A DNA stretch of 64,000 nucleotides from Actinomycetota bacterium (GTDB taxonomy: Bacteria; Actinomycetota; Actinomycetes; Mycobacteriales; Pseudonocardiaceae). Each line of letters opens with the position of its first letter. Within the stretch, counting starts at the first letter, position 1. The notes below the pieces were generated by a model that ran no database searches, had not been told where the DNA came from, and saw only the letters and a program-made list of their open reading frames with translations. Location of the stretch: positions 62,001 to 126,000 of the forward strand of contig JAJPIR010000082.1 in assembly GCA_021324675.1 (NCBI GenBank). The letters are read 5' to 3'. Below are positions 9,547-18,570 of the stretch, piece by piece. Made by a program: the position numbers and the translations under genes.

Positions 9547-9831
9547 TCAGCCCACCTGCCGCTGAGACCGCTTACCGTCGGTCGCCGACCGCTCAACCTC
9601 GTCACGCTGGTGGAGGCTGCGGGCAGGTCCCACCCACCCGGTGCGCCGATTCTCGGGGCGATCCACCAGCTGCAGGCGGGGCACCATGCCTGCCTCAGCG
9701 AGAGTGTCGAGCGCAGAGCACTCCGTACCGTCGAACTCCACAGCACCGGGAGGTGCTCCCAGCAGCACGGTAATGACGCAGTCTTGGCAGGAGCGACCGC
9801 GCACCGCACACCGGTCACAATCCACAATCAT
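9547..9831 (-). CDS. small Cys-rich conserved actinobacterial protein
   Basis: 94-residue protein starting MIVDCDRCAVRGRSCQDCVI, with cysteines at positions 5, 8, 15 and 18, a spacing suited to one zinc or Fe-S site. The next block, TVLLGAPPGAVEFDGTE, and LDTLAEAGMVPRLQLV are the parts I recall as conserved in actinobacterial proteins that lie beside NlpC/P60 genes. The C-terminus is charged and not conserved-looking. ATG start with a GAGAGGAAG ribosome site. It lies between the two hydrolase paralogs on the same strand. Function unknown. Confidence 0.8.
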   Translation of the reverse strand: MIVDCDRCAVRGRSCQDCVITVLLGAPPGAVEFDGTECSALDTLAEAGMVPRLQLVDRPENRRTGWVGPARSLHQRDEVERSATDGKRSQRQVG

Positions 9832-9942
9832 GTCGGCTTCCTCTCGCTGGTGATCTCGTCACCGCGCAAGGTAGACCGCTACACCGACAATCTGCGCAAC
9901 CGGCATTCGCAACCGGCTTGCAGCTGCTAGGCGTGGCCGGGT

Positions 9943-10986
9943 TCAGCCGATCCGGCGAATCGCGGTGACGTCACGCCAGGGGACTCGAGCGACCTTGACG
10001 ACGTCGCCACTCTGCGGCGCATTGATGTAGAGGCCGTTGCCGACGTAAATGCCAATGTGACTGACAGGCCAGTACAGCGCGATGAGGTCTCCGGGTAACA
10101 AGCCCGAGGTGACCGGAGTACCCATCCTGGCCTGGTCTATAGCCACCCTCGGCAGGTTGACCCCAGCTTGGTGGTAGGCCCACATCACCAAGCCCGAGCA
10201 GTCGAAGGTCGCCGGTCCTTCTGCGCCCCAGATGTACGGTGCGCCCTGGCGGGTCAGCGCCGCGCGCAGCGCCCTGATACCGATGGTGTCACCGACCAGA
10301 TCCAGTGGGTAGTCGGTGAATCCTTCGGAGGCGTAGTGCGCGAACTCATCAGCGGTGAGCTTGCCCAGGCGCTCCTGGACCAGATTGATCTGACGGCCCA
10401 TCTCGAGCCTGGCTTTGGCGACGTCACCTGCGATCCGAGCGGCATCGAGTTCAGCGACGGCCGCGCGCGTTTCGGCATCGGTAGCGGCGGTTTCCGCCTG
10501 CTCGGTACGAGTCACGGCGGCGGCGAGCTTGTCCATCGCCGTGCGATTACTCACCGCCAGCACGTCAAGCGCCGACATCTGATCCATGAATTGTTGCGGC
10601 GAGTCGCTGATCAGCATCGCGGTGAGGCTGCTGACTCGGACGCCTTCGAAGGTGGCGCTCGTCAACCGATCTACCTGAGCACGGAACTCTTTCTGGGCAT
10701 CGCGGGCCTGGTCAGCCATCGCTGTCGCGGCTGCCGCATCATGATGCGCCTTCTCCGCATCGGCCTGCCGAGCGAGCAACCGGTCAGTGGCCAACTTCCA
10801 CTGCTCCGTGATCATCTCGGCTTGCCGGCTCAACGCGCGCGCCTGGCTGACGGCATCACCAGGGCCCGGCGCGGGCGCCGGGGCTGGATCAGCGGACGCA
10901 GCCACCGGTGGCATACCTATGGCGGCGGCAAAGGCTACGCTCGCCGCCATACTGCGAAGCACATGTTTCCGAGGATGGGCTACCAC
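9943..10986 (-). CDS. secreted NlpC/P60 peptidoglycan hydrolase (RipA-like), copy 2
   Basis: 347-residue paralog of the gene at 8159-9226, with the same plan. A signal peptide (MAASVAFAAAIGMPPVAASADP) is followed by an Ala-rich coiled coil with the shared block LISDSPQQFMDQMSALDVLAV. The C-terminal NlpC/P60 domain has YIWGAEGPATFDCSGLVMWAY (catalytic Cys), SHIGIYVGNG (His) and YINAPQSGD. The start is GTG with AGGAG upstream. The two copies agree through both the coil and the catalytic domain, so they arose by duplication of the whole gene. It is expected to work outside the membrane on nascent septal or lateral wall. Confidence 0.92.
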   Translation of the reverse strand: MVAHPRKHVLRSMAASVAFAAAIGMPPVAASADPAPAPAPGPGDAVSQARALSRQAEMITEQWKLATDRLLARQADAEKAHHDAAAATAMADQARDAQKEFRAQVDRLTSATFEGVRVSSLTAMLISDSPQQFMDQMSALDVLAVSNRTAMDKLAAAVTRTEQAETAATDAETRAAVAELDAARIAGDVAKARLEMGRQINLVQERLGKLTADEFAHYASEGFTDYPLDLVGDTIGIRALRAALTRQGAPYIWGAEGPATFDCSGLVMWAYHQAGVNLPRVAIDQARMGTPVTSGLLPGDLIALYWPVSHIGIYVGNGLYINAPQSGDVVKVARVPWRDVTAIRRIG

Positions 10987-11146
10987 CCGCGGCTATCTCC
11001 TGTTCTCGGACCCCGTCCGTATGCCTGACTAAGAAGCAGGACATGATCCCGCTTTATTCGGGTAACGGAACCAGGCCGGATTTGGACGCGAATACTCACC
11101 CCAACGAAGTAACATCGCCACACTGGCGCGGCATAAGACAATTACT

Positions 11147-11162
11147 GATTACCGAGCGTCAC
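11147..11162 (+). promoter_or_regulatory. GATTAC-N5-GTCAC motif upstream of NlpC/P60 copy 2
   Basis: Same hexamer and pentamer with the same 5-base gap and orientation as at 9436-9451, 160 bases upstream of the start at 10986. An extra ATTAC lies at 11141-11145. Confidence 0.45.
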
Positions 11163-11275
11163 AATTTAACGGTGCGTTGGCCGCCCTTCAAGTACGGCCG
11201 ACCCCATGCTCAGCGGCTCTTAACAACAGCCAACTCCATCACACGGCTGACGACGACCTCAGCAGATTGCTGCGG

Positions 11276-12388
11276 TTAACGATGCTCGCCAGCGGAGTTG
11301 GCGGTACTTGAAGAGCTGCCCACCGGGGAACCTGGGTCTCCAGATAGCTGGTTGGTCAAGCTGGTCCAGCGCTCCAGCAGCACGGCCGCGGCGCCGGAGT
11401 CAATGGCTCGCGCGGCACGGTGTGTCATCTCAGAAAGGTTTTCCGCCAGGCTGCCGCTCAGGCCGCGATGAGCCACCAGCGCCGCTGCCGCATTCAACAA
11501 CACGGCATCACGAACCGGGCCGGGATCGCCAGCCAGTAGGCGCCGCACCGCAAGAGCATTGGCCGCCGCATTCCCGCCGCGTAGATCTTCGCGGCGACCT
11601 ACTGGCACTCCGAGCGCAGCCGGGTCCAACCGGTCACGGCGTACTATCCCTGCCTGGACTATCCACACCGAGGTCGTGGTGGTCGTGGTGATCTCATCCA
11701 ATCCGTCATCACCCCGGACCACCAGAGCACTGACCCCACGATCAGCGAAAACCTGGGCAAGCACCGGGGCCATTCGCAGATCCGCGCACCCTACTAACGC
11801 CGCCTCCGGCTGAGCCGGATTGGTCAACGGTCCCAGATAGTTGAACGCAGTGGAGATCCCGATCTCCCGGCGAACCGTGGCCGCGTGCCGCATCGCCGGG
11901 TGAAACAGCGGTGCGAAGCAAAATCCGATTCCAGCCTCTGCGACACACTGCGCGACCTGATCTGGACCCAGGTCGATTGCCACACCCAGTGCCTCAAGTA
12001 CGTCCGCGGCACCGCATTGGGATGACGCCGCCCGGTTACCGTGCTTGATCACCGGAGCGCCGGCGGCGGCCGTGACCAATGCCGCCATGGTGGAGATATT
12101 GACGGTATGGGCTTGGTCCCCCCCGGTGCCGACCACGTCCACGGCGCGCTGAGGGAAGTGCACTCGCCGCGCGTGCGCCAACATGCCCGCAGCCAGGCCA
12201 GCGATCTCCGCTGGAGTCTCCCGCTTGGCCCGCAATGCGACCACGAATGCGGCTACCTGCGCGGGGGTGGCCGCACCGCACATCACCTGATCCATTGCCC
12301 AGGAAGCGTCCTGACCATCCAGATCGGTGCCGGCAATCAACTGGCCGAGCAAAGCCGGCCAACTAGGGGCTCGGGCTGGCGCTGCCAT
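11276..12388 (-). CDS. trpD: anthranilate phosphoribosyltransferase
   Basis: Transfers the phosphoribosyl group of PRPP to anthranilate in tryptophan synthesis; 370 residues, equal to the mycobacterial enzyme. Motifs are VGTGGD (PRPP loop), [21 protein letters not shown] and [16 protein letters not shown], a threonine run that is also present in M. tuberculosis TrpD. The start is set at ATG 12388, with GAGG 8 bases upstream; an ATG 27 bases further upstream has no ribosome site and would overlap the preceding gene. It follows the receiver-like gene by 10 bases, so the two are probably co-transcribed. Confidence 0.93.
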   Translation of the reverse strand: MAAPARAPSWPALLGQLIAGTDLDGQDASWAMDQVMCGAATPAQVAAFVVALRAKRETPAEIAGLAAGMLAHARRVHFPQRAVDVVGTGGDQAHTVNISTMAALVTAAAGAPVIKHGNRAASSQCGAADVLEALGVAIDLGPDQVAQCVAEAGIGFCFAPLFHPAMRHAATVRREIGISTAFNYLGPLTNPAQPEAALVGCADLRMAPVLAQVFADRGVSALVVRGDDGLDEITTTTTTSVWIVQAGIVRRDRLDPAALGVPVGRREDLRGGNAAANALAVRRLLAGDPGPVRDAVLLNAAAALVAHRGLSGSLAENLSEMTHRAARAIDSGAAAVLLERWTSLTNQLSGDPGSPVGSSSSTANSAGEHR

Positions 12389-12398
12389 CCTGCCGGCC

Positions 12399-12815
12399 TC
12401 AGCCTTCCGCTGCATGCTGCCGGCGCGAGCGCAATACTTGCGCCACGGTCTCCGCGGCCGCCAGCGGATCCAGCGGGTGCACGATCACCGCGTCTGCTTG
12501 GGACCAGACCGCCAACCACCGATCATCCCGGCGCTGCACCGACACGATGATCGGGGGGCAGTTCGCAATCTCGTTCTTCAGCTGCCGAGACAGCCCCATG
12601 CCACCAGTGGGTTGCGCCTCGCCGTCGAGAATGGCCAGGTCGATTCGGCCCGCATCGACCTCGGCCAGCACCTCGTCGATCGTGCTGGCTTCCACATACC
12701 GCAGGCGGCCTAGGTCGGGCGCGGGACGCCGTCCGACGGCATTGATAATCGCCTCACGCACCTGTGGCCGGTGGCTGAATACCAGCACGGTGGTGGCGTC
12801 ACTCGCATCGTTCAT
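12399..12815 (-). CDS. atypical receiver-like (response regulator fold) protein
   Basis: 138-residue stand-alone protein with the alternating strands and helices of a CheY-like receiver: VLVFSH, then [22 protein letters not shown] with an Asp at the phospho-acceptor position, then IIVSVQRR. The usual lysine before the last loop is absent, with HPLDP in its place, and the N-terminal acidic pair is missing, so normal phosphorylation is doubtful. No DNA-binding domain follows. ATG start with AGGGAA upstream; the frame is open for 52 more codons but these lack similarity. It precedes trpD and diverges from ctaE. Role unknown. Confidence 0.75.
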   Translation of the reverse strand: MNDASDATTVLVFSHRPQVREAIINAVGRRPAPDLGRLRYVEASTIDEVLAEVDAGRIDLAILDGEAQPTGGMGLSRQLKNEIANCPPIIVSVQRRDDRWLAVWSQADAVIVHPLDPLAAAETVAQVLRSRRQHAAEG

Positions 12816-12843
12816 CTGGTATTCCCTGGCGTTCCAAGGCCTC

Positions 12844-12890
12844 GCTGTTCGATGTAGCTGCTGTTCGACGTAGCTGTTGTCCGTGTTGCT
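12844..12890. repeat. 16-base tandem direct repeat, two and a half copies
   Basis: GCTGTTCGATGTAGCT at 12844-12859 is repeated with one change at 12860-12875, and a degenerate third copy follows to 12890. It lies just upstream of the receiver-like gene. It may be a multi-copy protein binding site or simple replication slippage. Confidence 0.7.
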
Positions 12891-13148
12891 CCACGTTCGG
12901 CTGCTATCCGAGTCCGTGCGGACACCAGCCTGGGGTACATCGACTGCACATCGGCCGGGTGCGGCCTTCATGCCAGTGGCACACGATGGTATACGGACAA
13001 TTGCTCGGCAATGTGAGGCGGCGTCGCCTTGACGTTAGGTGCTAGGATGCGGCCCCGCGTAACGCCGCCTGAGCCAGACACCAGGACCGAACTGTCTCTC
13101 CTGGCGGTGTCGGTTGCCCCCGGTCCAGCCTGCGTCGGCACCCTTAGT

Positions 13149-13154
13149 CATAAT
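13149..13154 (+). promoter_or_regulatory. candidate -10 element, leaderless ctaE
   Basis: CATAAT, 7 bases before the GTG at 13162. This differs by one base from TATAAT and supports the downstream start codon. Confidence 0.4.
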
Positions 13155-13161
13155 GCTCAGC

Positions 13162-13791
13162 GTGACCTCGTCAAGCCTGGCAGGCCCCTCCATCAGCCAG
13201 CGGGTGCACTCGCTCAACCGACCGAACATGGTCAGCGTTGGCACCATCGTGTGGTTGTCGAGTGAGTTGATGTTCTTCGCCGGCCTCTTCGCGATGTTCT
13301 TCACGGTGAAGGCCCAGCACGATGGGCCGTGGCCACCGATCAATGTGGTGACCGGGGAGCCGATTCACCTCGACATACCCTACGCATTGGTGATCACGAT
13401 CGTCCTGGTTGCGTCATCGTTCACCTGCCAGTGGGGGGTCTTCAAGGCCGAACAGGGTGATGTATTCGGGCTAAGGCTCTGGTACTCGATCACCTTCGTC
13501 ATGGGTCTGTTCTTCGTACTCGGTGCTGCCAATGAGTACCACAACCTCATCACTGAAGAGCATCTGACGATCCCGTCGCAGGCCTACGGCACCGTGTTCT
13601 ACCTCCTCACCGGCTTCCACGCCTTGCACGTGACCGGCGGGTTGATCGCGTTCATCGTCCTCATGATCCGGACCACGCTCAGCAAGTTCACCCCAGCGCA
13701 AGCTACCGCCGCGATCGTCGTGTCGTACTACTGGCATTTCGTTGATGTGGTATGGATCGGTCTCTTCGCCACCATCTACTTCTTGCCCTAG
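13162..13791 (+). CDS. ctaE: cytochrome c oxidase subunit III
   Basis: Subunit III of the aa3 terminal oxidase, membrane-embedded, about 209 residues with five transmembrane segments. The [32 protein letters not shown] block and [20 protein letters not shown] at the C-terminus are close to mycobacterial CtaE. The start GTG 13162 (VTSSSLAG) gives a length like that of M. tuberculosis CtaE (203) and has CATAAT 7 bases upstream. ATG at 13153 in the same frame is the alternative. It heads the ctaE-qcrC-qcrA-qcrB cluster that encodes most of the bcc-aa3 respiratory supercomplex. Confidence 0.93.
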   Translation: MTSSSLAGPSISQRVHSLNRPNMVSVGTIVWLSSELMFFAGLFAMFFTVKAQHDGPWPPINVVTGEPIHLDIPYALVITIVLVASSFTCQWGVFKAEQGDVFGLRLWYSITFVMGLFFVLGAANEYHNLITEEHLTIPSQAYGTVFYLLTGFHALHVTGGLIAFIVLMIRTTLSKFTPAQATAAIVVSYYWHFVDVVWIGLFATIYFLP

Positions 13792-13865
13792 CACCGAGCC
13801 GCGCCAAGACGTCAGCCTGAACAACTAACGCCGAAGAAGACAATTAGCGGGGGTAGCCGAGACCG

Positions 13866-14720
13866 ATGACCAGCGCCATACCCGACGCCCAACCGGGCGC
13901 CAGCGGATCGATCCCTAGCAGGTCATCGGGCCCGGCTAGGAAGCAGGGACGGCGCAGCTCTGCGCGTCGCCGATGGTCACGGATATTGGCACTCGGCGTC
14001 GCATTGTTGGCCGCAGGCGGGCTGTATGTGATATTCGCGCCACAACCGCAGACAGCGCACGCTCAGGTTGATCCCGCGCTGGTACGCCAGGGCGAGCAGC
14101 TTTACAACAACGCCTGCATCAGCTGTCACGGCACCAATCTTCAGGGCGTGCAAGGCCGTGGCCCAAGCCTGATCGGTGTCGGCGAGGCCGCGGTGTACTT
14201 CCAGGTCTCCACCGGACGGATGCCCGCGTCCCGCCAAGAGGCGCAGATATCCGAAAAGCCGGTCCAGTACAGCCCGCAGGAGATCGACGCTCTGGGCGCC
14301 TTCGTCCAAGCCAACGGCGGTGGGCCCGAGGTGCCTAAAGACAGTCTCGCGGGCGGGGATCCCGCCCGCGGAGGCGAATTGTTCCGCCTTAACTGTGCGT
14401 CCTGTCACAACTTCACCGGTCGCGGTATCTCGCTGTCCTCCGGTAAGTACGCACCCGCCATCAGGGGTGTGAATGACAAGCAGATCTACACCGCGATGGT
14501 CAGCGGGCCGCAAAGCATGCCGCGATTCTCCGATCGGCAGCTCACTCCTCAGGACAAGCGCGACATCATCGCCTACGTGGACTCCTTCAGCAAGGAGCAC
14601 AACAATCCGGGTGGCTACGCGCTCGGCGGGTTCGGGCCGGTGCCCGAAGGCTTTATCGCGTGGATCGTTGGGATCGCCGCGCTGGTGGGAGTCACCCTGT
14701 GGATCGGAGCGAAGGCATGA
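13866..14720 (+). CDS. qcrC: dihaem cytochrome c subunit of the bcc complex
   Basis: 284-residue membrane-bound cytochrome cc of the quinol:cytochrome c reductase. An Arg-rich N-terminus precedes one transmembrane anchor ([18 protein letters not shown]). Two haem c sites follow, C84-I-S-C87-H88 and C177-A-S-C180-H181, each in a cytochrome c domain on the outer face. A second transmembrane helix lies at the C-terminus ([19 protein letters not shown]). Two haem sites allow direct transfer to CuA of the oxidase without a soluble cytochrome c, as known for actinobacteria. The stop overlaps the qcrA start as ATGA. Confidence 0.95.
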   Translation: MTSAIPDAQPGASGSIPSRSSGPARKQGRRSSARRRWSRILALGVALLAAGGLYVIFAPQPQTAHAQVDPALVRQGEQLYNNACISCHGTNLQGVQGRGPSLIGVGEAAVYFQVSTGRMPASRQEAQISEKPVQYSPQEIDALGAFVQANGGGPEVPKDSLAGGDPARGGELFRLNCASCHNFTGRGISLSSGKYAPAIRGVNDKQIYTAMVSGPQSMPRFSDRQLTPQDKRDIIAYVDSFSKEHNNPGGYALGGFGPVPEGFIAWIVGIAALVGVTLWIGAKA

Positions 14721-15847
14721 GTGCCCAGCGTGGATCTGCCGGTGGACCGCAGCTGCCCAATGACGCCGACTTGTCGACAGCCAGCCGCGAAGATCTGGTC
14801 AGGTTGGGCTCTGCGCTGGACGGCGTGACCATCGTGCACCGGGAAGATCCATTCCCGGTGCCGGGCACCCGGGCTGAGAAGCGCACCGAACGCGCAGTCG
14901 CAAGGTGGTTTTTCCTCGCAGCCCTGGCCGGGCTGGGATTCTTAGCCGCCTACCTGTTCTGGCCTTTCCAATATGCTCCGCCCGGCGGCCCAGGAAACCA
15001 GCACATGCTTTACCAGCTCTACACGCCAATCATCGGCGTGCTGCTCGGATTGGCGGTCTTCGCCGTAGGTGCCGGGACGATCACCTACGCCCGTAACCTG
15101 CTACCGCATGAGATGGCGGTGCAAGACCGCCATATGGGTGGGTCTTCGGACGTTGACCGAGCCACGGTGGGCGCGATCCTGGTCGACTCAGGGGTCAGCA
15201 GCGGCATCGCACGGCGATCACTCATCAAGCGCGCGGCCGGGATCGGAGGGCTGGTCCTCGGCGCCGGGTTGGGAGTTTTCGCTCTCGGTGGCCTGGTACG
15301 CAATCCGTGGAAGGGCGGGGATAAGGCCGCGCTGTGGGTGACGCCCTGGCACTCGGACAACGGTGAACCCGTGTTCCTGCGCTACGACTCCGAACAGGTC
15401 ACCCTGGCACGGCCCGAAGACCTGGCTGCCGGCAGCATCGCGACCGTCTTCCCCTACAAGCGGTCGTGGACCGAGCAAGAAGCTCAAGAAGCGATGCGAG
15501 CCTCCGACAGCCCGGTCATGCTCATCCGCTTGCACCCTGAGCAGGCCGCCCGGGTAATCCAGCGCAAGGGTCAGGTTAACTTCCACTACGGCGACTTCTA
15601 CGCGTATTCCAAGATCTGCACGCACCTGGGCTGCCCCGCGTCCCTCTACGAGGCCCAGACAGCGCGGCTGTTGTGCCCCTGCCATCAGTCCCAGTTCGAC
15701 ATGTTGGAGTACGCGAAACCGATCTTCGGTCCGGCTACCCGAGCCTTGCCTCAGCTGCATATCGACGTCAACGATGAGGGATACTTCTACGCCAAGGGCG
15801 ACTTCATCGAGCCCGTGGGACCAGCGTTCTGGGAACGGAGGTCATGA
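14717..15847 (+). CDS. qcrA: Rieske iron-sulfur subunit of the bcc complex
   Basis: 376-residue Rieske protein with three predicted transmembrane helices (about residues 60-80, 95-120 and 172-195), the actinobacterial form, before the 2Fe-2S domain. Cluster ligands are C301-T-H303 and C320-P-C322-H323, with disulfide cysteine C306. The start is ATG 14717, overlapping the qcrC stop by the ATGA arrangement, and the 3' end overlaps qcrB the same way, so the three genes are translationally coupled. It moves electrons from menaquinol to QcrC. Confidence 0.95.
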   Translation: MSAQRGSAGGPQLPNDADLSTASREDLVRLGSALDGVTIVHREDPFPVPGTRAEKRTERAVARWFFLAALAGLGFLAAYLFWPFQYAPPGGPGNQHMLYQLYTPIIGVLLGLAVFAVGAGTITYARNLLPHEMAVQDRHMGGSSDVDRATVGAILVDSGVSSGIARRSLIKRAAGIGGLVLGAGLGVFALGGLVRNPWKGGDKAALWVTPWHSDNGEPVFLRYDSEQVTLARPEDLAAGSIATVFPYKRSWTEQEAQEAMRASDSPVMLIRLHPEQAARVIQRKGQVNFHYGDFYAYSKICTHLGCPASLYEAQTARLLCPCHQSQFDMLEYAKPIFGPATRALPQLHIDVNDEGYFYAKGDFIEPVGPAFWERRS

Positions 15848-17523
15848 GCACGATGTCGACGCCTTCCACGCCGGCCAACTCCGCCGCTAACTCCGCTAGC
15901 CTCACCGGGCGGGCGGGCAAGGCAGCCGACGAGCTGGATCAGCGGTTTCACCTAGCCCCCGGTCTGCGCCGGCAGATCAACAAGGTCTTCCCGACGCACT
16001 GGTCGTTCATGCTCGGCGAGATCGCGCTGAATACCTTCATCGTGCTGCTGCTGTCCGGGACATACCTGACGTTGTTTTTCGACCCCTCCATGGAGGAGGT
16101 CAAGTACAACGGCGTCTACTCGAACCTCCGCGGGATCGAGATGTCCCGGGCGTACGCGTCGACTTTGGAACTGTCCTTCGATGTCCGTGGTGGGTTGTTT
16201 ATCCGCCAAGTGCATCACTGGGCAGCACTGCTATTCGTCGCGGCCATCGTGGCCCACATGTTCCGCACGTTCTTCACCGGCGCTTTCCGCAAACCGCGGG
16301 AAACAAACTGGGCGATCGGTGTTGCCATCGCGCTGCTGGCCGGGCTTGAGGGGCTCACCGGTTACTCACTGCCTGATGACCTGCTGTCCGGCACGGGGCT
16401 GCGGATCATCTCCGCAATCACAATGTCGCCGCCGATCATCGGTACTTGGGCGCACTGGGCCATATTCGGCGGCGAGTTCCCGGGCACGCTGATCATCCCC
16501 CGATTCTTCATCATCCACGTGCTGCTCATCCCGGGCATCCTGGTTGCGCTGATCGCGGTGCATCTCGGGCTCGTCTGGTACCAAAAGCACACTCAGTTCC
16601 CCGGGCCGGGGCGGACTGAACGCAATGTGGTCGGGGTGCGTATCTTGCCGGTCTTTGCAACCAAGGCCACCGGATTCGCCCTGACGAACATAGGGGTGAT
16701 CTGCCTCATGGCAGGGTTGTTCCAGATCAACCCAATCTGGAACTTCGGTCCCTACAACCCGTCTCAAGTCTCGGCCGCCTCACAGCCCGACTGGTACGTG
16801 GGTTGGCTGGATGGTTCCACCCGGCTATGGCCGGCTTGGGAGATCTACCTCGGCAACTACATGATCCCCGCGTCGTTCTGGCCGACGATGGTGATCCCCG
16901 CCATCATGTTCGGCTTGGCGTTCGCCTATCCGGCGATCGAGCGGAAGCTCACCAAGGACAACGCCTCCCACAACTTGCTGCAGCGCCCTCGAGACGTTCC
17001 GGTGCGAACCGGATTAGGCATGATGGCGATCTCGTTCATGTTTATCTTGCTGCTCTCCGGCGGCAACGACGTGATCGCCTACACGTTCGATATCTCGCTC
17101 AATGCCACCACATGGGCGGGCCGCATCGGCATGCTGTTGCTGCCGCCAATTGCCTACTACGTCACCTACCGTATCTGCCTCGGGCTGCAGCGCGCAGACC
17201 GGGCAATCCTTGAGCACGGAATCGAGACAGGCATCATCAAGCGGCTGCCGCACGGGGAGTTCATCGAGGTGCATCAGCCTCTCGGTGAGGTCGATGACCA
17301 CGGCCATCCCATCCCGCTGGAGTACCAGGGGGCGCGGGTGCCCAAGCGGATGAACCAACTGGGCTCGGCGGGATCTCCGGTACCCGGGTCGATATTCCGG
17401 CCTGATCCGGCAGCTGAGACAAGGGCACTGGAGCGGGCACGTCACGAATCCGGAAACGGCGACGGCACCGCCGACGGTTCGGGCCGGAAGCTGGCAGGTC
17501 GCCCGCAACAGCCCAGCGACTAA
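15844..17523 (+). CDS. qcrB: cytochrome b subunit of the bcc complex
   Basis: 559-residue polytopic cytochrome b. Haem-ligand histidines lie in [21 protein letters not shown] and in [19 protein letters not shown]. The quinol-site motif appears as PDWY ([11 protein letters not shown]). A hydrophilic C-terminal tail of about 100 residues, typical of actinobacteria, ends in a Gly/Arg-rich stretch. It oxidises menaquinol and pumps charge. In mycobacteria this subunit is the target of telacebec-type inhibitors (family knowledge). A strong hairpin follows the stop within 4 bases. Confidence 0.95.
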   Translation: MSTMSTPSTPANSAANSASLTGRAGKAADELDQRFHLAPGLRRQINKVFPTHWSFMLGEIALNTFIVLLLSGTYLTLFFDPSMEEVKYNGVYSNLRGIEMSRAYASTLELSFDVRGGLFIRQVHHWAALLFVAAIVAHMFRTFFTGAFRKPRETNWAIGVAIALLAGLEGLTGYSLPDDLLSGTGLRIISAITMSPPIIGTWAHWAIFGGEFPGTLIIPRFFIIHVLLIPGILVALIAVHLGLVWYQKHTQFPGPGRTERNVVGVRILPVFATKATGFALTNIGVICLMAGLFQINPIWNFGPYNPSQVSAASQPDWYVGWLDGSTRLWPAWEIYLGNYMIPASFWPTMVIPAIMFGLAFAYPAIERKLTKDNASHNLLQRPRDVPVRTGLGMMAISFMFILLLSGGNDVIAYTFDISLNATTWAGRIGMLLLPPIAYYVTYRICLGLQRADRAILEHGIETGIIKRLPHGEFIEVHQPLGEVDDHGHPIPLEYQGARVPKRMNQLGSAGSPVPGSIFRPDPAAETRALERARHESGNGDGTADGSGRKLAGRPQQPSD

Positions 17524-17526
17524 CGC

Positions 17527-17581
17527 CCTGGCCAAGCCGCCAGCGGGTCCGGCACTCGACCGCGCTGGCGGCTTGGCCAGG
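17527..17581 (+). terminator. terminator-like hairpin after qcrB
   Basis: A perfect 19-base-pair stem (arms 17527-17545 and 17563-17581) with a 17-base loop, starting just after the qcrB stop. It is GC-rich and has no T-run, as is common for actinobacterial terminators. Confidence 0.85.
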
Positions 17582-18118
17582 CTGAAGCGTCTGTTGCGCA
17601 CGCCGCCTGCGGCGAATTGCTGACCTTCGCCGGACGACGAGCCGCGGCACCAACAGCTGACGAGCCGCGGCACCAACAGCTAGTGGCTGTCTCATGCAGG
17701 ACCAGCGCGCTTGGCTGAAAACCCAGTTGCCGGTCAACCCTCAGTTCTCGGGTGACTCGACTTCACCACCGTCATGCTGCGCCCTGTAACACCCGCGGAC
17801 AGCGACTTCTGCTCGCCTCTCCAGGCTCCTTAAGCCGCTTGGCGTTCTCGCTCTTCATCCCGCCGTGCTGGTTTACGCCCCGGTACCAGGTCGCCTCGGT
17901 GATCTACAGATGCTTGACTGCCCTCCAGCAGCGCTACGCCCTGAGGCACCGGCAGCATCGCCATCCGAAACCTACTCGACCGCGTCGCAGCGGATCGGTC
18001 AACTGCTGGCACTCGGCGTACTCCACCGTCGACAAGCGCGCTCAACACCTTTACCAGCGACTGGGCGTTCCCTAACAACGGCTTTGCTTCGAACAGCCTC
18101 TACTAGCAAGGCAGTTGC
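17582..18118. other. non-coding stretch with mobile-element remains
   Basis: About 540 bases between the qcrB terminator and ctaF. No intact gene is seen on either strand. Apart from the IS3 orfA remnant at 17826-17921, a 19-base direct repeat (GAGCCGCGGCACCAACAGC at 17639-17657 and 17664-17682) is visible. In M. tuberculosis this interval holds mmpS3. Confidence 0.65.
17826..17921 (-). pseudogene. IS3-family transposase OrfA remnant
   Basis: Read on the minus strand, the frame gives AVKHL-stop-ITEATWYRGVNQHGG and then MKSENAKRLKE. That is the core of IS3-family OrfA proteins, which read roughly CKHLQITEATWYRW, NQYGGMKADDAKRLKELE. The expected CAG (Gln) has become TAG, and the frame breaks both upstream (a stop 8 codons earlier) and downstream after KE. 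OrfB is not found. It is a decayed piece of an insertion sequence lodged inside the respiratory gene cluster. Confidence 0.8.
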
Positions 18119-18520
18119 TCACTCCGGCTTTGGGCCGAGGTGGTATTCGAAGACCAGCCCGCAGACTGTGCCGATCACTAGCGCAAGACCGATGGCAACC
18201 ATCCACCACTGGTTCAGGGCCAGGGCGTAACCGACCACGCTCGCGGCCAGCGCCATCCCGAACGGCCAGTAGCTGCCGGGCGAGAAGAAACCCAGTTCGC
18301 CGGCACCGTCAGAGATTTCAGCCTCGGTGTTGTCCTCAGGCCGCATTCGGACTCGGCGAGAGACGAACCGGAAGTAGGTCCCCACGATGAACGTCAACCC
18401 GCCAGTCAAAGTGATCGCAACCGACCCGACTGCCTCACCATGCGACCACAGCCCATAGATCGCGGCGGAGATAAAGAAAAATGCGGTCAGAATCTCGAAG
18501 ATTCGCGCCTCGACCCTCAT
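18119..18520 (-). CDS. ctaF: cytochrome c oxidase subunit IV (actinobacterial CtaF)
   Basis: 133-residue small oxidase subunit with four predicted transmembrane helices in two pairs: IFEILTAFFFISAAIYGLW and ITLTGGLTFIVGTYF, then YWPFGMALAASVVGYALAL and WMVAIGLALVIGTVCGLVF. The start MRVEARIFEILTAFFF and the FFSPGSYWPF block match M. tuberculosis Rv2199c. It is downstream of ctaC by about 50 bases on the same strand. Weak GAG-rich ribosome site. Confidence 0.93.
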   Translation of the reverse strand: MRVEARIFEILTAFFFISAAIYGLWSHGEAVGSVAITLTGGLTFIVGTYFRFVSRRVRMRPEDNTEAEISDGAGELGFFSPGSYWPFGMALAASVVGYALALNQWWMVAIGLALVIGTVCGLVFEYHLGPKPE

Positions 18521-18570
18521 GGTGCTGCCTCGCTCTCCAGCCTGGCCCCAGACCGTCTCATACCAAAGGT

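Larger units (their letters stand above)
12816..13161. other. divergent promoter region between receiver-like gene and ctaE
   Basis: 346 bases with no supported coding frame. It holds a 16-base tandem repeat (12844-12890). TGCTAGGAT at 13040-13048 resembles an extended -10 for ctaE, and CATAAT lies at 13149-13154 just before the ctaE start. Confidence 0.5.

Noticed and set aside
10168-11028. 286-codon forward open frame
   Set aside because: Antisense to NlpC/P60 copy 2; no motif, so a shadow of high-GC coding.
10987-11275. c-di-AMP (ydaO-type) riboswitch before NlpC/P60 copy 2
   Set aside because: These riboswitches do precede such genes in actinobacteria, and GGGGTGAG and a CCCGAA stretch are present, but the conserved core and closing helix could not be assembled.
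17752-18078. Open frames on both strands in the qcrB-ctaF gap
   Set aside because: Neither shows a family motif; the true signal is in another minus frame, the IS3 OrfA remnant.
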